Assembly: GCF_030811455.1 (NCBI RefSeq)
Contig: NZ_JAUSQU010000001.1
Location: 6,448,001 to 6,512,000 of the forward strand
DNA from: Streptosporangium lutulentum
GTDB lineage: Bacteria > Actinomycetota > Actinomycetes > Streptosporangiales > Streptosporangiaceae
DNA: 64,000 nt
Direction of reading: 5' to 3'
Position 1 is the stretch's first letter. Every line of letters starts with the position of its first letter. A model generated the notes under the pieces. That model saw nothing but the letters and a program-made list of their open reading frames with translations, ran no database searches and was not told the DNA's origin. Below, piece by piece: positions 45,522 to 52,252 of this stretch. The position numbers and the translations under genes were made by a program.

Positions 45522-47003
45522 TCAATCGGACTGGACCACGACCACCAGGCGACCGTCCTTGCCCAGCGCCGCCCGGACCCCGGCCCGCCCGCCCTTGGGC
45601 AGTTGCCGGGGGCTCGCTCCGAGAAGGCTGCTCAGGCGCATCCCGTTGGCCGCGACCTCCGCGTGCACGGACCACCGGCCGGGAGCGACCCCCTCGATCT
45701 CGGCCACGAACCGGGCGCCGTCCTGCCGGGCCGGCAGGACGATCCGTGAGGTGCCCTTCTTCGCCTTGCCCTTCCCCTCGATCCACACCTTGATCCGGCT
45801 CTGCCGCTCGTCGAGCCGCTTGATGGAGGCCTGTCCCTCGACCAGGAGCCGCCCGCCCGACCAGCGCACCCGGTCGGTGTGAACCCGCAGGATCAGCTCC
45901 TGGGTGACGTCGTAGAGATGGTCGGGAATGCCGCGCGATCTGTCCCTGAAGAACGGGTAGGCCGCGTACCACCGGGGCGGTTTGCTCCCCCGGCGTACCA
46001 CCTTCACCTCCTCGTCCCGCCGGAACCGCCGGACCTCGCCCAGCTCGGACGCCATCCGGTGGTGCAGCAGATACAGCTCCAGCCGTCGCGAGGCGGGCAG
46101 TCCGGCCACCATCATCGGGTCCAGGGCTTCGACGCAGGGGGCCACGACGTCGAAGAGCCGCTCCAGGTCCTCCCCCGCCTCCTCCTCCAGCGCCTCCACC
46201 ACCGCGTCCTTCACGAACTTCAGATCCCAGGAGACGACCATGTCGTCGAAGTCCCGCTTCAGGTGGGGCGACCGTTCGGCGAGGAACGCCTGCACCCCGC
46301 GCAGGGACGCGACCCGCTCCTCGACGTTGGCCACCTCCGTGCGGCGCTGGGTGGTCGACGCGGCACCGGTGTCCCGCAGCCGCCAGTGGTAGACCACCTC
46401 GTTCAGGATGTCCACGCTCCCCGCCAGGACGTGCGCGGCGATCGCGACCGGCACGTCCTCGTAGAGCCCGCGAGGGAACTCCAGGCGGTGCTCCTCCCAG
46501 AAGGAGTGGCGGTAGACCTTGTTCCACACCGTCCGATCGCGGATCAGGTCGGGAAAGGTCTCTATGTGGGTCCGCCGTGCCGGCTTCCGGAACAACTTGG
46601 CGTACATCGCCGACGGGACGAGCCCGTCGGAGGTGATCCTGCGGACACCTCCGCAGGCGATGTCGGACCCGCTCTCCTCCAGCGAGCCGACGAGCAGCTC
46701 GTAGGCCTTCTCCGGCACGACGTCGTCGCCGTCGGCGAAGGCGAGATAGGTGCCGCTCGCGTGCCGGATCCCCAGGTTCCTGGCCGGCCCCGGCCCCTGG
46801 TTGTCCTGTCGCAGAACCCGGAATCGGGAGTCACGGGCCGCGAACTCCTTGGCCGTCACGTCGCCGCCGTCCATGGAGCCGTCGTCGACCAGGATGAATT
46901 CGACGTCCGTGAGGGTCTGCGCGGCGAGAGAGGTCAGACACTCCTCGATGTAACCCACCACGTTGTAGAACGGCACGACGACACTGAGCAGTGGCGCTTT
47001 CAA
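45522..47003 (-). CDS. GT2 family glycosyltransferase with C-terminal beta-rich domain
   Basis: This 493-residue protein has an N-terminal GT-A domain: PLLSVVVPFYNVVGYIEECL, VEFILVDDGSMDGG, and a DxD as YLAFADGDDVVPE. The middle is helical. The C-terminus (about 385 onward) is a beta-rich module (RVRWSGGRLLVEGQASI). The start is TTG at 47003, preceded by GGAGG; the frame is open further upstream but has no better start. The C-terminal module resembles parts of the unrecognised protein at 50013-51005. Confidence 0.9.
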   Translation of the reverse strand: MKAPLLSVVVPFYNVVGYIEECLTSLAAQTLTDVEFILVDDGSMDGGDVTAKEFAARDSRFRVLRQDNQGPGPARNLGIRHASGTYLAFADGDDVVPEKAYELLVGSLEESGSDIACGGVRRITSDGLVPSAMYAKLFRKPARRTHIETFPDLIRDRTVWNKVYRHSFWEEHRLEFPRGLYEDVPVAIAAHVLAGSVDILNEVVYHWRLRDTGAASTTQRRTEVANVEERVASLRGVQAFLAERSPHLKRDFDDMVVSWDLKFVKDAVVEALEEEAGEDLERLFDVVAPCVEALDPMMVAGLPASRRLELYLLHHRMASELGEVRRFRRDEEVKVVRRGSKPPRWYAAYPFFRDRSRGIPDHLYDVTQELILRVHTDRVRWSGGRLLVEGQASIKRLDERQSRIKVWIEGKGKAKKGTSRIVLPARQDGARFVAEIEGVAPGRWSVHAEVAANGMRLSSLLGASPRQLPKGGRAGVRAALGKDGRLVVVVQSD

Positions 47004-47193
47004 AGAAAGTCCTCCGGTCGAGGGCGTCCATTCAGTCGCCGCCCAGAATGCCCCTCTCCGGGATTCTCCATGACCTACCCTGCCTCTCCCTGGCTGATCC
47101 TTTGCCCAACCGTGAGCGGGCCTCCACCGGAACGGCCCATCCGGAAACCGGTGCGCCCGGAGCCGGAACGACGTGACCGCCGGAACGGCCCGC

Positions 47194-50016
47194 TCAGCGG
47201 CCACGCCGATTACGCGGGCTGCCGACCTCGAATTCGCTGGCGACCGGGAAGTAACCCGCCAGGAAGACGGAGATCGCGCGGCGCTTCTCCTCCTCCGGCA
47301 TGTCACCCTCGTCGGCGTCGTTGACGCAGAAGGCGTCCCGGTCGCGAAGGGTCAGCAGCCGGGTCAGCCGGGGCAGGTGTTCGCGCTCTCCCAGGGAGAT
47401 GTAGTCGACGGCCATCTCCCCGGGAGCGGCCTTCCCGCTGCGGAAGGCGTGGTAGTGATGCAGCGACGACGGCAGCGAGACGTCCTCGCGCGAGCGGGAC
47501 CGGCTCCGGCTGGTGGCCGTGACCTCCGGGGCGTATCTCTCCGCGAGTTCGCAGAGCACGCTTTTGCGGAGCGCGTACGGCGCGTGCAGGAAAGTGTTCG
47601 CCGTCGTGCAGCCGAACTCCCGCTCCATGAGGTCTCGCGTCGTCTTCGCCGCGGCGTAGAAGGATTTCTCGTCCTCCTGGATCGGCGTCGGGAGAACCGT
47701 CGCCGGAGACCGGAAGAACAACGGGATCCCGCTGGGCAGGAAGAAGAGGTCGGGGTTCAGCGGACGCCCGAGGAAGAAGTCGTCGTTGAAATAGAGGAAA
47801 TGCTCCGCGAGCCCGGGGATCACATGGAGCCGGCTCTCGATCGCGTGCGAGTTGAACGTGGGGAGCGCGTCGGCGTCGCTGAAGATCTCCTTGTGGTCGA
47901 CGACGCTCACCTTGGGATGGGAGACGTCCAGCCAGGAGGGAACCTGCTGGTCGGTGACGATCCAGATATGACGGACCCAGGGCGCGTACATGGCCAGCGA
48001 GCGCAGCGAGTAGCGGAGCTCGTCGCGACTGGCGTAACGGTTGTCGGCGCGGTCGGCCGCGTTCGTCACCGCGTTCCGGCCGGACAGGGTCTCCTCCCGC
48101 CGGGCCCGCCAGCTCGGATCGGCGCCGTCCACCCACGTGTAGACGACGTCGATCGGAAAGGTGATGTCGTCCACGAAGGGCCGCGTGAAGGGTTCGTACG
48201 TGGGATGGCTCCGTTCGCCCACCCTGAGCGTCGCGGGGCGCATCGCCTCGCGGGGCAGTTCGCGGCCGAGAAGGGTGGGGCGCACGGCCCGCAGTCCGCC
48301 GTCCTCGGTCGGGGTCCAGAACTCGACGTCACAGCCGAACGCCGACCCGTGGCGGAGGGTGCGCGAGGCGACGGAGTAGATCGTGTAGACCCGCAGGCCA
48401 CCGACCTCGCCCCAGCCGGCGACCTGCCCGGCCAGGGCGACCGGAGGGGCGCACACCGTCGGCTTGAGCGGCTGGACGTAGACGGGCTCGTCGGCGAACT
48501 CCCGTGCGACCGCGGAGAGCACCGCGGCCCGGTGCGCCTGGTCGACGGCCACCCGATGACGCGATCCCCGGTCCCGGACCAGCGCGTACGGAACGGCGGC
48601 GTCACGAAGGACCCTCGTCACGGCTTCCAGGTTCAGGCGGAGGGCGTCCTCGGGTGTGACGTCGTCACGGATCACGCAGAGCCGGGCACCGGAGCGGGCC
48701 AGGGCCGGGTTCCCGTCCGTCAGCCGCGCTTCGAGCTCCCGCAGGCGCGGCCCTCCGCCCGGCTCCGGATCGGCGGAGGCGACGGGCACGAACCCCGAGA
48801 CCGACCGGAGCGCGTGGTGGGCGATCCGCTCGGCTCTCCGTACGGATCTCGTCTCCCTCTCCGCGCCCAGTCTCTCGAAGAGCTCCAGCCAGGATCCGGC
48901 GATCCGCTCGGGCGACAGCCAGGTCCTGATCTCCTGCGCCGCCGTCCCGAGCTCACGCAGCGTGCCGGGGCTCTCCATCAGCTCGGTCATCGCGGCGGCC
49001 AGGGAGTCGATGTCGCCCTCGGGCACGAGGAGGCCGTCGACCCCGTGCCGCACTATCTCGCTCGTCCCTCCGGGGCAGTCGTAGGCCACCACCGGGACCC
49101 CCGCGGCGAGGGCCTCGGTCAGCACCAGCGGGAATCCCTCACTCGTCGAGGTGAGAAGGCACACGCTCGCCTTCGCCCACTCCTCCGCCATGTGCGGCGA
49201 CCTGCCCATCAGGTGGACCTGGTCCTGGAGCTCAAGGCTCTGGACCAGGTGACGCAGTCCTCCGGCCAGGGGACCGTCTCCCAGGATCCGCAGCGACCAG
49301 TCGGGAAACCGGCCGGCGATCAGGGCGAAGGCCCGCACGGCGTGGTCGACCCGTTTCTCCCCGACCAGCCGCCCGGCGATGACGAGCGTGCGGGTGTCCA
49401 GACCGGACCGCGGGCGATACCCGCTCGGCAGCGCGTTCGGGATCGTCGCGAGACGGGGCGCGGCGTCCTTGAGGGACTGCGCGCACCACAGCTGGGTCCG
49501 GTGGGTCAGCGAGACGAGCGCGTCCAGCCGGGGGGCGAACCTCAGGAGCGGTTCGCCGGACGAACCTCTCAACTCCGAGCAACGGTGATCCTGATGGACG
49601 ATCATCGCGCGCTCCGGGCACAGGTGTACGGCGAGCGCCATCAGCGCGGGGGTGGACGAGATGACGACGTCCGCGTCGAGACCGCGGAGCGCGTACTCCA
49701 CCTCCACGTCGGCCAGCCGGTTGAACGCGCCCTCCCAGGCGGGATCGACGAGTTCGCTCGGCGTCGCGGCGAGCGCGGCGCAGGTGGCGTCGTCCAGGTT
49801 CGTCTCGCGGCACGGGCGCCGCGCGGCACCCGTCTCGTCCACCAGGTAGCGCAGACGGACCTTGGGAGAGACCTCGCAGAACGGGGCCTTCTCCCTCCGG
49901 AAGACGCTGATCACCTCAACGGCGTGGTGTTCGGCGAGATGCGAGGCGAGGGTGAGGACCGCCGCCTCCGTGCCCCCCATGACATCCGCCCACATGAGCA
50001 GAAAGGCAATCTTCAA
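47194..50016 (-). CDS. GT4-Stealth fusion: glycosyltransferase plus hexose-1-phosphate transferase
   Basis: This 940-residue two-part enzyme has an N-terminal GT4 glycosyltransferase (about 1-390; ADVMGGTEAAVLTLASHLA, VIAGRLVGEKRVDHA, TSTSEGFPLVLTEALAAG). The C-terminal Stealth protein carries the conserved regions CR1 (DVVYTWVDGADPSW, near residue 620), CR2 (SRDELRYSLRSLAMYAPWVR), CR3 (FNSHAIE ... EHFLYFNDDFFLGRP) and CR4 (DREFG-like end). Stealth enzymes make hexose-1-phosphate-hexose phosphodiester links in capsules. The start is TTG at 50016, overlapping the stop of the upstream gene by TTGA. Confidence 0.9.
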   Translation of the reverse strand: MKIAFLLMWADVMGGTEAAVLTLASHLAEHHAVEVISVFRREKAPFCEVSPKVRLRYLVDETGAARRPCRETNLDDATCAALAATPSELVDPAWEGAFNRLADVEVEYALRGLDADVVISSTPALMALAVHLCPERAMIVHQDHRCSELRGSSGEPLLRFAPRLDALVSLTHRTQLWCAQSLKDAAPRLATIPNALPSGYRPRSGLDTRTLVIAGRLVGEKRVDHAVRAFALIAGRFPDWSLRILGDGPLAGGLRHLVQSLELQDQVHLMGRSPHMAEEWAKASVCLLTSTSEGFPLVLTEALAAGVPVVAYDCPGGTSEIVRHGVDGLLVPEGDIDSLAAAMTELMESPGTLRELGTAAQEIRTWLSPERIAGSWLELFERLGAERETRSVRRAERIAHHALRSVSGFVPVASADPEPGGGPRLRELEARLTDGNPALARSGARLCVIRDDVTPEDALRLNLEAVTRVLRDAAVPYALVRDRGSRHRVAVDQAHRAAVLSAVAREFADEPVYVQPLKPTVCAPPVALAGQVAGWGEVGGLRVYTIYSVASRTLRHGSAFGCDVEFWTPTEDGGLRAVRPTLLGRELPREAMRPATLRVGERSHPTYEPFTRPFVDDITFPIDVVYTWVDGADPSWRARREETLSGRNAVTNAADRADNRYASRDELRYSLRSLAMYAPWVRHIWIVTDQQVPSWLDVSHPKVSVVDHKEIFSDADALPTFNSHAIESRLHVIPGLAEHFLYFNDDFFLGRPLNPDLFFLPSGIPLFFRSPATVLPTPIQEDEKSFYAAAKTTRDLMEREFGCTTANTFLHAPYALRKSVLCELAERYAPEVTATSRSRSRSREDVSLPSSLHHYHAFRSGKAAPGEMAVDYISLGEREHLPRLTRLLTLRDRDAFCVNDADEGDMPEEEKRRAISVFLAGYFPVASEFEVGSPRNRRGR

Positions 50017-51005
50017 GGTAAGTCCTCAGAATGGGAACAGGAAAGCAGAAGCCTTCCCGCCGGGGAGTAACCGGGCCGCACGTGGAGCAGGGACCTGCCT
50101 GACGCCGCGATATGACGCCCCTCGTATTGAACGACGCGGTGAGGGTGGCGAAAATCATTCAGAAAGCGACCGACCTCGATGTCTCCGGCCCGGGACGAGA
50201 CGACGTCGAAGACCCACGTCGCCTCCGCTCCGGCCAGCGCGTCGCCGGGCACCTCGAAACGGAACAGGGCTCCGTCCGTCGTCACCGGAAGCCGGTGAGA
50301 GACCCGCCGCCCGTCGAGGCGCCGCATCCGCGCCTCCGTGCCGTCGACCCGGGCGACCCCGCTGAGCCGCCCCTCGACGACCACCCGGTCCCAGTCGGCG
50401 CGCACCCTGGTGACCTGCGCCCGCGGGCCGGGAGGCGACGCGGAGATCGTGACGTGCCCGGCCGGGCCGGTCTCGACGGCGTAGACCGTGCCGGTGCGAG
50501 GACAGAGCGGGGCCGCGATCGCCGGGCCCTCCGGCAGCACGTCCTTGACCGGGCCGAGCAGGGGCACCTCCACGCGGCCGCCGTCGGCGAGGATCATCTC
50601 GATCCGAGGTCGCCAGAGACCCGTGCCGAGCAGGGCCAGCGGGCCGCCGTCCTCGCTCAGCCGTATCGCGCCCCCGGCGAGGCCGTCGCCGTCGAGGCCG
50701 AGGTCACCCCGCCACCGCCGACGCCCTCGCACCGCCACGAACCTGACGGCCCGCACGGGCGCGCTGCCGCCGCGGGAGGGAAGGCGAACCTGAAGGTTCA
50801 GGGTGCCCCCGTCGAGGATGCCGGCGTATGTCACCGCGGCCCCCTCGGAACCCCTCCGGCCCACGACCGCCGAGAGGACCGCCGGCAGCCTCACGGCCCG
50901 CGTGAACGCCCGTCTCCCGCCCCCGGCCCCACGGAACCGCTCACGGAACGCGGAAGGCAGCCGCTCGGAGGCGATACGTCGCAGCCTGACCGGCTTACGC
51001 TCCAT
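50013..51005 (-). CDS. Unrecognised beta-rich protein linked to the glycopolymer genes
   Basis: This 330-residue protein has a basic N-terminus (MERKPVRLRRIASERLPSAF) and no signal peptide or membrane helix, then repeated beta-strand-like stretches: GGTLNLQVRLPSR, RVRADWDRVVVEGRLSGV, DGALFRFEVPG. The stretch RVRADWDRVVVEGRLSGV resembles RVRWSGGRLLVEGQASI in the GT2 enzyme at 45522-47003, suggesting a shared accessory fold, possibly polymer or carbohydrate binding. It is translationally coupled (TTGA) to the GT4-Stealth gene. No family is recognised. Confidence 0.75.
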   Translation of the reverse strand: MERKPVRLRRIASERLPSAFRERFRGAGGGRRAFTRAVRLPAVLSAVVGRRGSEGAAVTYAGILDGGTLNLQVRLPSRGGSAPVRAVRFVAVRGRRRWRGDLGLDGDGLAGGAIRLSEDGGPLALLGTGLWRPRIEMILADGGRVEVPLLGPVKDVLPEGPAIAAPLCPRTGTVYAVETGPAGHVTISASPPGPRAQVTRVRADWDRVVVEGRLSGVARVDGTEARMRRLDGRRVSHRLPVTTDGALFRFEVPGDALAGAEATWVFDVVSSRAGDIEVGRFLNDFRHPHRVVQYEGRHIAASGRSLLHVRPGYSPAGRLLLSCSHSEDLP

Positions 51006-51026
51006 TGGTCTCCCCCCGAAGAAAGA

Positions 51027-51056
51027 ACGTGACGGAGAGAATACTCTCCGTCACGT
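51027..51056. terminator. Perfect 13-bp stem-loop between GT4 copy B and the next gene
   Basis: ACGTGACGGAGAG at 51027-51039 pairs perfectly with 51044-51056 around loop AATA. Read leftward it is followed by a T/C-rich stretch (TTCTTTCTTC), fitting a terminator or attenuator inside the leftward gene series; it could also be an operator. Confidence 0.6.
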
Positions 51057-51151
51057 CGAGAGAATGCCGGTTCTCCGTCAGGCCGTCCCCGAGAAGGCGC
51101 CCGCTCGCTGAAACGGCCCACAGGGATCGGTGAGGAAACGGTTCGGGAAGG

Positions 51152-52249
51152 TCAGCGCCGAATCTCCTCGAAGAGCGAATCCCACTTGTCGAGGATTTTC
51201 TCCAGAGAGAACTCGCGCACGTGGTCGCAGGCGGTGCTGCCCATTCGCGCCCGCAGCTCCGGGGCACGCATCAACCTCGCCAGCGCGGCGGCGAAGGCCC
51301 CGACGTCCCCGGCGGGCGCCAGGAGTCCGGAGACGCCGTCGGCGACGAGGTTCTTGACCCCGCCCGAGACGTCGAACGCGACGGCCGGCAGGCCGAGCGC
51401 GGCGGCCTCGGCCAACGCCATCGGATGCCCCTCGTGCTCGCTGCTGAGCGCGAAGATCGCGGCATCCCGGTAGTGCGAGTGCACGTCCTTGCACCGGCCC
51501 TGGAAGACGACACGGTCCGCGACCCCGTGCTCGGCCGCGCACGCGCGAAGCTGCTCCTCCTCGTAACCGTCGCCCACCAGGTGAAGCTCCCACCGCTCGG
51601 GAACCTCGGCACTCGCCCTGGCGAACGCGGCGATGAGCAGGTCGTAGCGCTTGATGGTGGCGAGCCTGCCGACCGTGACGATCCTGCGGCTCTTGTCCGG
51701 GGTCGCCACGCGCTCGGGTTCGAAGGTCAGCGGATTGCCGATCGCCCTGGCGTTCGGCAGCCGATGACGGCTGAAGGAACGGGCGTCGTCCTCGCTGAGG
51801 AACACCGACTTGGCGAGGTTGGGATAGAGCCGGCGGATGAGCTCCAGGTGGGAGGGCGAGGAGAACTTCGCGTGCTCGTAGGAGGAGTGGTACTGCCCGA
51901 TCCTGGACAGATGCGGCGCGGGCACCGCCGACGCCCATTTGACGCTCCAGGGCGTCCCGAGGATCAGATACCCGGACCTCGCCCCCGCGAACAACTCGGC
52001 GAGGCGCTTCCTCGCATCGGCGAGAAGCACCGCCGGCGTGTCACGACGCCCCCGCTTCTCCCGATAGAGAATCGTCTTCTCGTACGCCAGGCCGTCATCG
52101 AACCCGAACGGGGAATGGACCCGCTCGATGCCCACCAGGCGGACCCGGTGCCCCCGGAGTCCGAACCCCTGCGCCAGCACGTGAAAAACCCGCTGGGTTC
52201 CGCCGAGATTGTCGATGTTGGGCGCGAGAATGAAGATGTCCCTGGGCAC
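51152..52249 (-). CDS. GT4 family glycosyltransferase (copy B)
   Basis: This 365-residue GT-B enzyme, paralogous to the GT4 at 41342-42448, shares DNLGGTQRVFHVLAQGFGLR (compare GGIQRVTHTVAQGLAERG), IGQYHSSYEHAK, SVFLSEDDARSF, LSSEHEGHPMALAEAA and PAVAFDVSGGVKNLV. GTG at 52249 lies directly after the stop of the GT2-TagF copy B, the same gene order as on the other side of the locus. It would add a sugar to the same or a related polymer. Confidence 0.92.
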   Translation of the reverse strand: MPRDIFILAPNIDNLGGTQRVFHVLAQGFGLRGHRVRLVGIERVHSPFGFDDGLAYEKTILYREKRGRRDTPAVLLADARKRLAELFAGARSGYLILGTPWSVKWASAVPAPHLSRIGQYHSSYEHAKFSSPSHLELIRRLYPNLAKSVFLSEDDARSFSRHRLPNARAIGNPLTFEPERVATPDKSRRIVTVGRLATIKRYDLLIAAFARASAEVPERWELHLVGDGYEEEQLRACAAEHGVADRVVFQGRCKDVHSHYRDAAIFALSSEHEGHPMALAEAAALGLPAVAFDVSGGVKNLVADGVSGLLAPAGDVGAFAAALARLMRAPELRARMGSTACDHVREFSLEKILDKWDSLFEEIRR

Positions 52250-52252
52250 TCG

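Noticed and set aside
47173-50070. A 965-codon plus-strand open frame opposite GT4-Stealth
   Set aside because: It is an antisense shadow with no domain; the minus-strand frame contains all Stealth motifs.
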